Of a stretch of 36,496 nucleotides of DNA, positions 6,860 to 15,925 are shown piece after piece. The notes under the pieces are model-generated. The model was not told where the DNA came from, did not search any database, and saw nothing but the letters and a program-made list of their open reading frames with translations. The DNA is taken from positions 37,540 through 74,035 of the forward strand of contig NZ_QXTJ01000017.1 in NCBI RefSeq assembly GCF_003605735.1, written 5' to 3'. Numbering within the stretch: the stretch's first letter is position 1; each line of letters opens with the position of its first letter. A program made the position numbers and the translations under genes. The stretch comes from Pseudomonas sp. LS-2. Lineage in GTDB: Bacteria > Pseudomonadota > Gammaproteobacteria > Pseudomonadales > Pseudomonadaceae.

Positions 6860-9679
6860 ATGTCGCTCGACGATCAGCTCACCCTGGTGGTTCTGACCCA
6901 TAATCGGCCCGCCTTTCTGCGTCGGACCCTGCAGTTCTACAGCACCTTGCCGGCGCGGGTACTGGTGCTGGACTCGTCCACCGAATCGGCCAGCGCCATC
7001 GCCGAGCTGTTTCCGGACGTCGACTACCGTCATCTGCCGCAATTTTCCTACACCGGATTGCAGGAAAAGGCTGCCTACGGCGTCGGTCTGGTAACGACTC
7101 CGTTCATGACGTTCGTTCCTGACGACGATTTCCTGCTGCATGACGCGTTGATCCAGTCGGTGGACTTCCTGTCCGCGAACCCGGATTACGGCCTGTGCCA
7201 CGGCTACTGCCTGATGTATCTGGCGTATGGCAACAAGGTCGAATACTACCGTCGCGACAAGAAGGTCTGTGAAGATTACGCCAGCGAAGACGCCTCCGAG
7301 CGCGTGCTCGATTACCTCGGCCAGTACATCCCGCCGTTCTACGCCGTGACCCGCACCGAGCTGTTGCAGCGCTGGTACGCCTCGTTGCCAAAGGGCACGG
7401 GTTTCGAGTTGCAGGAATTTGGCCATGCCTACTTCCTGTTGTCCTGCGCCAAGGCGCGGATCCTGCCGATTCCCTATGTCGTGCGTGAGGTCAATTACCT
7501 GCGCTCCGAGCATCAGACCGACATTCTGGTCAAACTCGCCGACGCCGACCCACAGTCGCAAACCGAGCGTCAGCAGTTCTCCAGATTCCTCGGTTCCCTT
7601 GAAACCGGCATCAGCGATAAAACCGCACAGGAACGTTCGCAACTGGCGCTGACGGCGATGTCGGCGCTGACCACCTGCTTGCTGGAAGCGCGCTCGCTGA
7701 CCCTGACCAGCATCTTTGTATCGCGCTGGAGCGATGTGTTCGCGCCGGCCGAGCAAGAGTTCGGCACGCGTCAGTTCGTGGAAATGCCGTTTTACAACCA
7801 GGCGTTCTTCGACGTGCTGAGCGACATCGAATTCCTGATCCATGCCATGCCTGCCGGCAAGCTGCAGATGGAGCAGCTCGAAGGCGTCTGGACGCAACAG
7901 GAATTGCTGTTGCGCACCCACGAGAACGACACGCCGGAAACCATCGCCAACCGATTGTGGGAGGCCATGACGCTCAACATTTTCAATCCGCAGATCGTCG
8001 CGCCGTTGCTGGAACTGATGACCGAACAGGACGATCAGGAAGAAGTCGCGCAAATGGCTCACTGGCTTGAACGCCTTGAATCGGTCAATCGCGAAGACCA
8101 CCGTGTGCGGTTCAATAGCATGCCGTCGGGTCGCCTGCTGCAATGGCTCGATGCGCGCAAGCCGGGCGTCGAAGACGTGCAGGCCATCACCGCGCGCATC
8201 GCCGAACAGGGGGGCGGGCCGCAGTTTGGCGTTCTGCTGCTGGACCTGGAAAGCGACATGGCCAAGCTGCAAGTCACGCTGGACAGCCTGGTTGAGGGGC
8301 ACTGCAAGACCTTCAAGGTCGTGGTCTTCACCACCGGCGAACCGCCAGCGGCGACCAAGTCGACTTGCGACTGGTTGATGCTGGCCGAAGTGGGTGATGA
8401 GTTCACCCCGGGCGGTTTGTTGCGCGCTGCGCTGGAATTGCAGGCAGCGCCCGATTGCCGCGCAGTGTTCGCCGATGAAATCCAGCGTCTGCCCAATGGC
8501 GCGCTGACCCACGTCATGCGTCCCGGTTTCAACCTGGACCTGCTGCAGAGCCATCCTTCGCTGATGTCACGTCACTGGCTGATGCGTCGCGATGTGCTGC
8601 TGGACGCTGGTGGTTACTCGGCCGACTTCGACCAGGCGCCGGAATTCGAGCTGCTGCTGCGCGTAATCGAACAGGGTGGTCTGGCCTGGCTGGCCCATCT
8701 GGACGAACCCCTGTTGATCTGTGACGCGTTGCCGACCGAAGAGAATCCGCATCAGCGCCTGGCCTTGACTCGCCATCTGGCCCAACGTGGCTACAAGGCG
8801 CAGGTCAGCGCGGTGACCGGTGGCGCCTGGCGCATCGACTATCGTCACAGCCAGCGTCCGCTGGTCTCGATCATCCTGCGCAGCGAAGACAACCTGGCCG
8901 AACTGCAACGCTGCCTGAACAGCGTGCTGTTGCGCACTCGTTACTCGAACTACGAAGTGCTGATCGCCGACAACCACAGCCAGTCGCCTGAGCTCGTCGA
9001 ATGGCTGGGGCAGCAGGAGAAGGCCCGGGTGCGCGTGATTCGCATGCCACAGCGCTTGAGCCACGCGGCCCTCGTCAATACGGCACGTCAGAGCGCCAAG
9101 GGTGAATTCCTGGTGCTGTTGTCCACTGAAGGTGAAGTGGTCAGCCCGAACTGGATCGATTCGTTGCTCAATCACGCCCAGCGCCCGGAAGTTGGCGTGG
9201 TGGGTGCCAAGCTGCTGGATCGTCATGATCGGGTCAGTCAGGCCGGCTTGATTCTGGGGCTCAATGGCGGTGTCGGCTCGGCGTTCGTGGGCGAGGCAAA
9301 AGACGCGGGCGGCTATCTGCAACGCCTGCTGCTGGACCAGAACTACGGCGCGGTATCCGACGCCTGTCTGATGGTACGCTCGGAAATCTTCGATGCGGCG
9401 GGCGGTCTGGACGAAGAACAGTTCGCCGACGCCTTCAGCGATATCGATCTGTGCCTCAAGCTGGGTCAGGCCGGGTACATGACCGTGTGGACGCCGCAGG
9501 TGCATGTCGTTCATCCGGGCACGTTGCCCGTCGCGCCGACTGCCCTGGCGGCCCTGCAAGACAAGTGGGCCGACGCGTTCGCCCATGATCTGGCCTATAA
9601 CAAAAACCTGGCGCTCACCGGCAAGGGCTTCACCCTTGGCGAAAGTGACGGTTCGACCTGGGCGCAATTGCTCGCTTGA
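6860..9679 (+). CDS. Large flagellin-associated glycosyltransferase with three GT2-type domains
   Basis: 939 aa. The N-terminal GT2 domain (about residues 5-230) resembles the TIGR00180 type and keeps an acidic cluster (FVPDDDFLL). A middle segment of low similarity is followed by two tandem O-antigen-style GT2 modules at about 500-655 and 660-900. The last is clearly paralogous to the GT2 domain of the glycosyltransferase at 1-2066 (PLVSI, LQRCLNSVLLRTRYSNYE, DIDLCLKLGQAGY, VWTP). In both tandem modules the usual metal motif is altered (MLAEVGDEF and LLSTEGEV). The ATG at 6860 is chosen because AGGA (6850-6853) lies 6 nt upstream and the conserved LTLVVLTHNR begins just after; ATG 6830 is the alternative. 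It likely builds the flagellin glycan in the cytoplasm. Confidence 0.85.
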   Translation: MSLDDQLTLVVLTHNRPAFLRRTLQFYSTLPARVLVLDSSTESASAIAELFPDVDYRHLPQFSYTGLQEKAAYGVGLVTTPFMTFVPDDDFLLHDALIQSVDFLSANPDYGLCHGYCLMYLAYGNKVEYYRRDKKVCEDYASEDASERVLDYLGQYIPPFYAVTRTELLQRWYASLPKGTGFELQEFGHAYFLLSCAKARILPIPYVVREVNYLRSEHQTDILVKLADADPQSQTERQQFSRFLGSLETGISDKTAQERSQLALTAMSALTTCLLEARSLTLTSIFVSRWSDVFAPAEQEFGTRQFVEMPFYNQAFFDVLSDIEFLIHAMPAGKLQMEQLEGVWTQQELLLRTHENDTPETIANRLWEAMTLNIFNPQIVAPLLELMTEQDDQEEVAQMAHWLERLESVNREDHRVRFNSMPSGRLLQWLDARKPGVEDVQAITARIAEQGGGPQFGVLLLDLESDMAKLQVTLDSLVEGHCKTFKVVVFTTGEPPAATKSTCDWLMLAEVGDEFTPGGLLRAALELQAAPDCRAVFADEIQRLPNGALTHVMRPGFNLDLLQSHPSLMSRHWLMRRDVLLDAGGYSADFDQAPEFELLLRVIEQGGLAWLAHLDEPLLICDALPTEENPHQRLALTRHLAQRGYKAQVSAVTGGAWRIDYRHSQRPLVSIILRSEDNLAELQRCLNSVLLRTRYSNYEVLIADNHSQSPELVEWLGQQEKARVRVIRMPQRLSHAALVNTARQSAKGEFLVLLSTEGEVVSPNWIDSLLNHAQRPEVGVVGAKLLDRHDRVSQAGLILGLNGGVGSAFVGEAKDAGGYLQRLLLDQNYGAVSDACLMVRSEIFDAAGGLDEEQFADAFSDIDLCLKLGQAGYMTVWTPQVHVVHPGTLPVAPTALAALQDKWADAFAHDLAYNKNLALTGKGFTLGESDGSTWAQLLA

Positions 9680-9704
9680 GGTTGCAAGGGTAGAGGGCTT
9701 CGCC

Positions 9705-10706
9705 ATGTTCAACGGCAAATCGGTGTTCATCTCAGGCGCGACCGGCTCGTTCGGTCGCCAATTCATCCGCACGCTGCTGGAGCGCTATCAGCCCCGGCGC
9801 GTGGTGGTGTTTTCCCGCGATGAGCTCAAACAGTACGAAATGCAGCAGGAATTCAATGCGCCCTGCATGCGTTATTTTCTCGGCGACGTGCGCGATGCCG
9901 AGCGTTTGCAGCAAGGCATGCGTGGCATCGATTACGTGGTGCATGCCGCTGCGCTCAAGCATGTGCCGGCGGCCGAATACAACCCGACCGAGTTCATCCG
10001 CACCAACGTCAATGGCGCGGAAAATATCATTTCGGCGGCGATTGCCAACGGCGTGAAGAAGGTCATCGCGCTGTCCACCGACAAGGCGGCTAGCCCGATC
10101 AACCTCTACGGCGCCACCAAGCTGCTGTCGGACAAGTTGTTCGTGGCCGCCAACAACATCGGTGGCGAGGAGCAGACGCGCTTCGCCGTCGTGCGCTATG
10201 GCAACGTGGCGGGTTCGCGGGGTTCCATCGTGCCGTTCTTCCACAAGCTGATTGCGGGGGGCGCCAAAGAGCTGCCGATCACCGATCCGCGCATGACCCG
10301 TTTCTGGATCACGCTGGACCACGGCGTCGATTTCGTGATGCAGAGCTTCGAGCGCATGCATGGCGGCGAAGTGTTCGTGCCGAAGATCCCGTCGGTGCGC
10401 ATCGTCGATCTGGCTCAGGCCATGGCCGCCGATCTGCCGCACAAGCTGGTGGGCATTCGTCCCGGCGAGAAGCTGCATGAACTGATGGTGCCGCAGGACG
10501 ATGCGCGCATGACCCTGGAGTTCGAGGATCACTACACCATCGTGCCGTCGATCCGCTTCAACAACGTGGACACCGATTTCGCGGTCGATGCGACGGGCGA
10601 GCAGGGCAAGGCGGTCAGCGATGAGTTCGAGTACCGCTCGGACACCAACCCGGACTTCCTGACGATCCCGCAGATCGGCGAACTGCACGCCGGCATCCAG
10701 CCATGA
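9705..10706 (+). CDS. pseB: UDP-N-acetylglucosamine 4,6-dehydratase (inverting)
   Basis: First enzyme of pseudaminic acid synthesis: UDP-GlcNAc is dehydrated with C5 inversion to UDP-2-acetamido-2,6-dideoxy-L-arabino-hex-4-ulose. 333 aa; Rossmann motif GATGSFG at 11-17, ALSTDKAASP and YGATK with Tyr135 and Lys139, the signature of the soluble FlaA1/PseB group. The ATG at 9705 has GAGGG (9693-9697) 7 nt upstream. A longer reading from 9504 overlaps the glycosyltransferase gene and is rejected. The stop overlaps the pseC start (ATGA). Confidence 0.96.
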   Translation: MFNGKSVFISGATGSFGRQFIRTLLERYQPRRVVVFSRDELKQYEMQQEFNAPCMRYFLGDVRDAERLQQGMRGIDYVVHAAALKHVPAAEYNPTEFIRTNVNGAENIISAAIANGVKKVIALSTDKAASPINLYGATKLLSDKLFVAANNIGGEEQTRFAVVRYGNVAGSRGSIVPFFHKLIAGGAKELPITDPRMTRFWITLDHGVDFVMQSFERMHGGEVFVPKIPSVRIVDLAQAMAADLPHKLVGIRPGEKLHELMVPQDDARMTLEFEDHYTIVPSIRFNNVDTDFAVDATGEQGKAVSDEFEYRSDTNPDFLTIPQIGELHAGIQP

Positions 10707-11869
10707 TCCCCTATGGTCGGCAAAGCCTGGATCAGGCCGACATCGACGCGGTGGTCGAAGTGCTCAAGTCCGACTGGCTGACCCAGGGCCCGACCATCGA
10801 ACGTTTCGAGGCGGCGATGGCCGAGCGTTGCCAGGCCGGCTTTGGGGTTGCCGTGTGCAATGCCACAGCGGCGCTGCACATTGCCTGTCTGGCGGCTGGG
10901 CTGGGCGAAGGCGACGTGCTGTGGACCAGCCCCAATACCTTTCTCGCTTCGGCCAACTGCGGCCGTTATTGCGGCGCCGACGTGGACTTCGTCGACATCG
11001 ATCCGCTGACCTGGAACCTCGACGTCAATGTCCTCGGGCGCAAGCTGGAAACGGCCGAGCGTGAGGGCAAACTGCCGAAGGTGTTGGTGGCGGTGGCGTT
11101 TTCCGGGCAAAGCTGCGACATGCGCGCGATTGCCGGGCTGTCGCGCCGTTACGGCTTCGTGGTCATCGAAGACGCGTCCCACGCGGTCGGCGCGCGCTAT
11201 GCCGGGCGTCCGGTGGGCTGCGGTGAGTTCGCCGACATGACCGTGTTCAGCTTCCACCCGGTGAAGATCGTCACCACGGGTGAGGGCGGTCTGGTGCTGA
11301 CCAACTCGCCAGAACGCGCCGAACACCTGCGTCGCCTGCGCAGCCATGGCATGACCCGCGATCCGGCGCAGATGGACGAACCCAGCCACGGGCCCTGGTA
11401 CTACCAGCAGATCGAACTGGGCTTCAATTACCGCATCACCGACATGCAGGCTGCGCTGGGCCTGTCGCAGTTGAGCAAACTCGACGGTTTTCTGGCCCGG
11501 CGTCGGCAGCTGGTGGCGCGTTATCAGGCGTTGCTCGGTGATCTGCCGTTGACCTTGCCGACCTGTCAGGCCGATGCCGAGTCGGCCTGGCACCTGTATG
11601 TCGTGCGCGTGCAGACCGAGCGTCTGACAGTCAGTCATCGTCAGGTGTTCGAGGGCTTGCGCGCAGCGGGTATCGGGGTCAACGTGCACTACATCCCGGT
11701 GCATTTGCAGCCGTACTACCGTGACCTGGGGTTTGCCGCAGACGATTTTCCCGAGGCCTGCGCCTATTACGCTCAGGCCATCAGTTTGCCGTTGTATCCG
11801 GCCATGACCGATGAGCAACAAGACTGTGTGATCGGGCAACTGAAGCGGTTGCTGACGACCGCTGAATGA
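10703..11869 (+). CDS. pseC: UDP-4-amino-4,6-dideoxy-N-acetyl-beta-L-altrosamine transaminase
   Basis: PLP-dependent DegT/DnrJ/EryC1 aminotransferase, second step of the pseudaminic pathway, acting on the PseB product with glutamate as amino donor. 388 aa; the Schiff-base lysine is Lys188 in SFHPVKIVTTGEGG, and VIEDASHAVGA supplies the PLP-binding aspartate. The ATG at 10703 overlaps the pseB stop. The product is normally acetylated by PseH, which here is fused to PseG further downstream. Confidence 0.96.
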   Translation: MIPYGRQSLDQADIDAVVEVLKSDWLTQGPTIERFEAAMAERCQAGFGVAVCNATAALHIACLAAGLGEGDVLWTSPNTFLASANCGRYCGADVDFVDIDPLTWNLDVNVLGRKLETAEREGKLPKVLVAVAFSGQSCDMRAIAGLSRRYGFVVIEDASHAVGARYAGRPVGCGEFADMTVFSFHPVKIVTTGEGGLVLTNSPERAEHLRRLRSHGMTRDPAQMDEPSHGPWYYQQIELGFNYRITDMQAALGLSQLSKLDGFLARRRQLVARYQALLGDLPLTLPTCQADAESAWHLYVVRVQTERLTVSHRQVFEGLRAAGIGVNVHYIPVHLQPYYRDLGFAADDFPEACAYYAQAISLPLYPAMTDEQQDCVIGQLKRLLTTAE

Positions 11870-11882
11870 TGGAAGCAGGGAC

Positions 11883-12503
11883 ATGCGAGAACTGACCGAG
11901 CAAGAGCAATTCTGGCAAGGCGATTTCGGCGATCGATACGTGGAGCGCAACCAGGGCCAGGCGCTGATTTCGGCGAACATCGCCTTGTTCGCCAAAGCGC
12001 TGGGCCGGGTTCAGGGGCTCACGAGTCTGCTCGAACTGGGCACTAACGCCGGCAACAATCTGCTGGCGCTGAGTCGGTTATTGCCAGGCTGTGAGCTCAA
12101 TGGCGTCGAAATCAACGCCAAGGCTCACGCACAGGTGCAGTCCCTGGGGATCGCCGAGGTGTGGCACGGTTCGCTGTTCGATTTTCCACGCCTGCGCAGC
12201 TACGACCTGACCTTCAGCAAAGGGGTGCTGATTCACCTGGCGCCTGAGTGGCTGAACCAGGCTTACGATCAGCTCTATCATCTCAGCTCGCGGTACGTGT
12301 TGCTCGCCGAGTATTACAACCCGGCACCGGTGGAGGTGTCTTATCGCGGCAATGGCGGCAAGCTGTTCAAGCGCGATTTTGCCGGTGAGATGCTCGATCG
12401 TTTCACTGACCTCAAATTGCTCGACTACGGATTCGTCTACCGCCGCGATCCGCAGTTCCCCGCCGACGACATCACCTGGTTCCTGCTGGAAAAACGTCCA
12501 TGA
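11883..12503 (+). CDS. Pseudaminic acid biosynthesis-associated methylase
   Basis: Class I SAM-dependent methyltransferase of 206 aa. Motif I is ELGTNAGNN at 51-59, and the N-terminus (TEQEQFWQGDFGDRYVERN) fits the methylase family (TIGR03587) often encoded inside pse clusters. Its substrate is not established; O-methylation of pseudaminic acid or an intermediate is the usual guess. It lies 13 nt after pseC and its stop overlaps the pseF start (ATGA), so it is part of the pse operon. The weak AGGG ahead of the ATG at 11883 suggests reliance on translation from pseC. Confidence 0.88.
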   Translation: MRELTEQEQFWQGDFGDRYVERNQGQALISANIALFAKALGRVQGLTSLLELGTNAGNNLLALSRLLPGCELNGVEINAKAHAQVQSLGIAEVWHGSLFDFPRLRSYDLTFSKGVLIHLAPEWLNQAYDQLYHLSSRYVLLAEYYNPAPVEVSYRGNGGKLFKRDFAGEMLDRFTDLKLLDYGFVYRRDPQFPADDITWFLLEKRP

Positions 12504-13201
12504 ACGCAGTGGCGATCATCCCTGCCCGTGGCGGCAGTCAGCGCATCCCTCGCAAGAATCTGAAGCTGTTCAACGGCGAGCCGATGATCGTCGGCTCGAT
12601 CCGCACGGCGCTGGCAAGCGGTCTGTTCGAGCGCGTGGTGGTCAGCACCGATGACGAGGAAATTGCCCAGGTCGCACGGTCCCATGGCGCGCAGGTGCCA
12701 TTCATGCGCCCGGCAGCGCTGGCCGACGCCTACACCGGCACAGCGGCCGTGATCGAGCATGCCATCGGTGCGCTGGATCGGCGCTATGACTACACCTGCT
12801 GCATCTACGCCACCGCACCCCTCTTGCAAGCGCGGTTTCTGCGCCAGGGGTTGCAGGCGTTGCAGGCCGCGCCCGACAAATCCTATGCGTTTTCGGTCTG
12901 CGGCTTCGGTTTTCCGGTGCAGCGGGCGCTGCTGATCAACGACGATGGCAGCCTGAGGTCGATGCACCCTGAGTACCGCACTGTGCGTTCCCAGGATCTG
13001 CCAGCGGCCTATCAGGACGCCGGTCAGTTCTATTGGGGGCGCAGCGAGGCCTGGCTGCGTGGCGACGTGATCTTTTCCGAGCTCAGCCTGCCGGTGGTCC
13101 TGCCGCGGCATCTGGTTCAGGACATCGACAACGAGGAAGACTGGCTGCGTGCCGAATACCTTTACGCCGCGCTCAAGGCCGGCGGGGAATTACAGCCGTG
13201 A
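12500..13201 (+). CDS. pseF: CMP-pseudaminic acid cytidylyltransferase
   Basis: Activates pseudaminic acid with CTP to give CMP-Pse, the donor for flagellin glycosylation. 233 aa; the CMP-nonulosonate synthetase signature RGGSQRIPRKN sits at residues 10-20, with VVVSTDDEEIAQVA and VLPRHLVQDIDNEEDW near the C-terminus. It overlaps the methylase stop (ATGA) and its own stop overlaps the pseG start (GTGA). Its position before pseG and pseI in the gene order has no effect on the pathway order. Confidence 0.95.
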   Translation: MNAVAIIPARGGSQRIPRKNLKLFNGEPMIVGSIRTALASGLFERVVVSTDDEEIAQVARSHGAQVPFMRPAALADAYTGTAAVIEHAIGALDRRYDYTCCIYATAPLLQARFLRQGLQALQAAPDKSYAFSVCGFGFPVQRALLINDDGSLRSMHPEYRTVRSQDLPAAYQDAGQFYWGRSEAWLRGDVIFSELSLPVVLPRHLVQDIDNEEDWLRAEYLYAALKAGGELQP

Positions 13202-14700
13202 GAGTGCTCATTCGTGCCGATGCCTCGACAGCCATCGGCAGTGGCCACATTGCACGCTGCCTGACACTGGCCAACGTCCTGCGCAAGGATGGCGTCGACG
13301 TGGTCTTCGCTTGCCGACGCCTGCCTGGCCATGCGCTGCGACGTCTGGCCGAACAAGGCTATATCGCCCTCGGTTTGCCCGAGCGCTATCCGCAGGCGCA
13401 AAGTGATCCGGGCATTGAAACGGTTCTGCCGTGGCAAGCCGACATCGACGCCCTTGCCGACGTCTTGAAAGACGCACCGCGCTTCGACTGGCTGATCGTT
13501 GACCATTACGGTCTGGATGCCCGCTGGGAGAATGCGGCTCGACCATTTGCCGATCGCCTGATGGCCATCGATGACCTCGCCAATCGACCCCACGCGGTGG
13601 ACGTGCTGCTGGATCAGAATTATTCGGCTCAGGTGCTCGAACGCCCTTATGCGCCGTGGCTCAACGACGACTGCAAGACGTTCCTCGGCCCGCGCTTCGC
13701 CCTCATGCGCGATGAGTTTCAATGCCAGCCCATCGTCATCGCACCCCGGGTGAAGCGCGTGCTGGTGAATTTCGGCGGCTTCGATGCGGCGCGACAGGTG
13801 CACGCGACGATGCTGGCGCTGCAGGGCTTTGAGGACCTGCAAGTGGATTTCGTTGCCGGGCTGGACAATCCCGAATGGGACGCCATGAGCCAACTGGCGA
13901 AGGCGCATCCGAACTGGCGACTGCACGCGCTGGTCAGTGACTTCTTCGCGTTGATGCAACAGGCCGATCTGTTCATCGGCGCCGGCGGCGGCACGACTTG
14001 GGAGCGCGCTGCGTTGGGCTTGCCGACGATCTGCATTTCGGTGGCCCACAACCAGGCACTGAATGCCCGTTTGCTGGCGGAGGCGGGCGGGCAGTTGTAC
14101 CTGGGGCCGCACGATGCTCTTGACCCACACACCTTGATTCAGGCCATTGCGCTGCTGCGTGATAACCGCGAACTGCGTCAGAGTTTCGCCGAGCGCTCGC
14201 GGGCGTTGGTCGATGGCCGGGGGGCGCAGCGTCTGGCGGTGGCGTTGACCGGGCAGGGACTGTCGCTGCGGCAGGCTGGCGAACGGGATGCCGGTCTGCT
14301 GTTCGACGGGCGCAATGCACCACACGTCCGGCAGTGGGCGTTCAATCGCGAGCTGATTGATCGCGACGATCACCTAGCCTGGCTGGCGCGCAGCCTCGAG
14401 GATCCGCAGCGACTCATCCTGATCGGTGAAACGGTGAGCGGTCCTGTCGGCATGGTGCGCTACGACCGTGAAGGCGAGGGCGTCGACGTGTCGATCTATC
14501 TGTTCGAAGGGCAGACCGGGGTTGGCTGGGGCCAGTCGCTGCTGAGCGGGGGCGAGCGCTTCCTGCGACGGCATTGGCCGCAGGTGCGGGTGATTCGCGC
14601 GCAGGTGCTGGCGGATAACGCGGTGTCCATTTCTCTTTTTCAGAAGGCCGGGTACACCTCGGCCGAGCGTCATTTTCAGCGAGTGCTCAGTGATGAATAG
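13198..14700 (+). CDS. pseG: PseG-PseH fusion: altropyranose hydrolase and N-acetyltransferase
   Basis: 500-aa two-domain protein. Residues 1 to about 340 are PseG, which cleaves UDP from UDP-2,4-diacetamido-2,4,6-trideoxy-beta-L-altropyranose. RADASTAIGSGH puts His17 where the catalytic histidine of Campylobacter PseG lies, and FIGAGGGTTWERAALGLP is the GT28-like nucleotide site. Residues from about 355 form a GNAT acetyltransferase domain (SLRQAGERDAGLLF, GVGWGQSLLSG, ISLFQKAGY) that should supply the PseH step on the PseC product, one step before the PseG hydrolysis. The GTG at 13198 overlaps the pseF stop; the upstream reading from 13033 is rejected. No other pseH is visible in the window. 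Confidence 0.93.
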   Translation: MRVLIRADASTAIGSGHIARCLTLANVLRKDGVDVVFACRRLPGHALRRLAEQGYIALGLPERYPQAQSDPGIETVLPWQADIDALADVLKDAPRFDWLIVDHYGLDARWENAARPFADRLMAIDDLANRPHAVDVLLDQNYSAQVLERPYAPWLNDDCKTFLGPRFALMRDEFQCQPIVIAPRVKRVLVNFGGFDAARQVHATMLALQGFEDLQVDFVAGLDNPEWDAMSQLAKAHPNWRLHALVSDFFALMQQADLFIGAGGGTTWERAALGLPTICISVAHNQALNARLLAEAGGQLYLGPHDALDPHTLIQAIALLRDNRELRQSFAERSRALVDGRGAQRLAVALTGQGLSLRQAGERDAGLLFDGRNAPHVRQWAFNRELIDRDDHLAWLARSLEDPQRLILIGETVSGPVGMVRYDREGEGVDVSIYLFEGQTGVGWGQSLLSGGERFLRRHWPQVRVIRAQVLADNAVSISLFQKAGYTSAERHFQRVLSDE

Positions 14701-15745
14701 CTTCAAGATCGGTTCAATAACCATCGGCCCCGATGCCCCGCCGTTCGTCATCGCGGAAATGAGCGGCAACCACAATCAGTCGCTGGATCAGGCATTGCGC
14801 ATCGTCGAGGCCGCCGCGAAGGCCGGCGCTCATGCGCTCAAGCTGCAAACCTATACCGCCGACACCATGACGCTGGACATCGACGAGGGCGAGTTCTTCA
14901 TCAAGGACCCCAACAGCCTGTGGGCCGGGTCGTCGCTTTACGCGCTGTATGAACAGGCGCACACGCCCTGGGAATGGCACGCGCCGATTTTCGCCCGGGC
15001 GAAGGAACTCGGGATGCTGGCGTTTTCCACGCCGTTCGATGAGAGCGCCGTGGATTTTCTCGAAAGCCTCGACGTGCCGGCCTACAAGATCGCCAGTTTC
15101 GAAAACACCGACATTCCTTTGATCCGCAAGGTCGCGGCCACCGGAAAACCGATGATCATTTCCACCGGCATGGCGAGCATCGCCGAACTGGACGAAAGCG
15201 TGCGGGCGGCGCGCGAGGCAGGGTGCACGGATCTGGTGTTGCTCAAATGCACCAGCACCTACCCGGCATCGCCCGAAAACAGCCACATCCGAACGATTCC
15301 CCACCTGGCGCAATTGTTCGGCTGTCAGGTGGGGCTGTCCGACCACACCATGGGCGTGGGGGTATCGGTTGCCGCCGTGGCGATGGGCGCGACCGTGATC
15401 GAAAAACACTTCACCCTCGACCGCGCCGAGGGCGGTGTAGACGCCAGCTTTTCCCTGGAGCCGGCCGAGATGGCCAGCCTTGTGAGCGAAACCGAACGCG
15501 CTTGGCAGGGCCTGGGCCGGGTGCACTACGGCGCGACTCTGGCGGAGCAGAAATCCCTGGTCTTCCGCCGCTCGCTGTATGTGGTGCAAGACATCGCCGA
15601 AGGCGAGCGCTTCAGCAAATACAACATCCGCGCCATCCGCCCCGGCCTCGGCCTGGCCCCGAAGCACATCGACGCCGTTCTCGGTCGCAAGGCGCGATGC
15701 GCCATCAAGCGCGGCACGGCGTTGAGCTGGGATGTGGTGGGGTGA
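14693..15745 (+). CDS. pseI: Pseudaminic acid synthase
   Basis: NeuB-family enzyme that condenses 2,4-diacetamido-2,4,6-trideoxy-L-altrose with phosphoenolpyruvate to give pseudaminic acid. 350 aa: a TIM-barrel NeuB domain (FVIAEMSGNHNQ, LKLQTYTADTMTLD, KIASFENTD, GLSDHTMG, IEKHFTLDR) and a C-terminal SAF/antifreeze-like domain from about residue 290 (RRSLYVVQDIAEGERFS, IRPGLGLAPKH). The ATG at 14693 is preferred to the adjacent GTG 14690; either overlaps the pseG stop by 8-11 nt. It is the last gene of the pse operon; the repeats that follow may end transcription. Confidence 0.95.
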   Translation: MNSFKIGSITIGPDAPPFVIAEMSGNHNQSLDQALRIVEAAAKAGAHALKLQTYTADTMTLDIDEGEFFIKDPNSLWAGSSLYALYEQAHTPWEWHAPIFARAKELGMLAFSTPFDESAVDFLESLDVPAYKIASFENTDIPLIRKVAATGKPMIISTGMASIAELDESVRAAREAGCTDLVLLKCTSTYPASPENSHIRTIPHLAQLFGCQVGLSDHTMGVGVSVAAVAMGATVIEKHFTLDRAEGGVDASFSLEPAEMASLVSETERAWQGLGRVHYGATLAEQKSLVFRRSLYVVQDIAEGERFSKYNIRAIRPGLGLAPKHIDAVLGRKARCAIKRGTALSWDVVG

Positions 15746-15765
15746 ATCAGGACGCGCTTCTGCGA

Positions 15766-15925
15766 GTGCGGACGCGGAGCGTCCTGCGAGGCATTCCCAC
15801 GCTGGAGCGTGGGAACGATCATTGTGGTGGGGCGGATCGACCGAAGTCGCCGTTCTTGCTGCCGGTACCCGGCAGATCGCCGACAAGTCGGGCTCCCACG
15901 GCCTGCGGCCAGAATCAAAACCCTG
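15766..15925. repeat. Fragments of the composite repeat also found after fliJ
   Basis: Bases about 15768-15830 match the stretch of the array at 35618 onward that runs from GGACGCGGAGCGTCCTGC to GCGTGGGAACGATC, including a 10-bp stem TTCCCACGCT/AGCGTGGGAA with a 2-nt loop. Bases about 15858-15925 match its second inverted-repeat arm (CCCGGCAGATCG, then CTCCCACG and GGCCAGAATCAA). The stretch between these two parts in the array, roughly 170 bp with the left arm of the second inverted repeat, is missing. This looks like an internally deleted copy. Confidence 0.75.
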
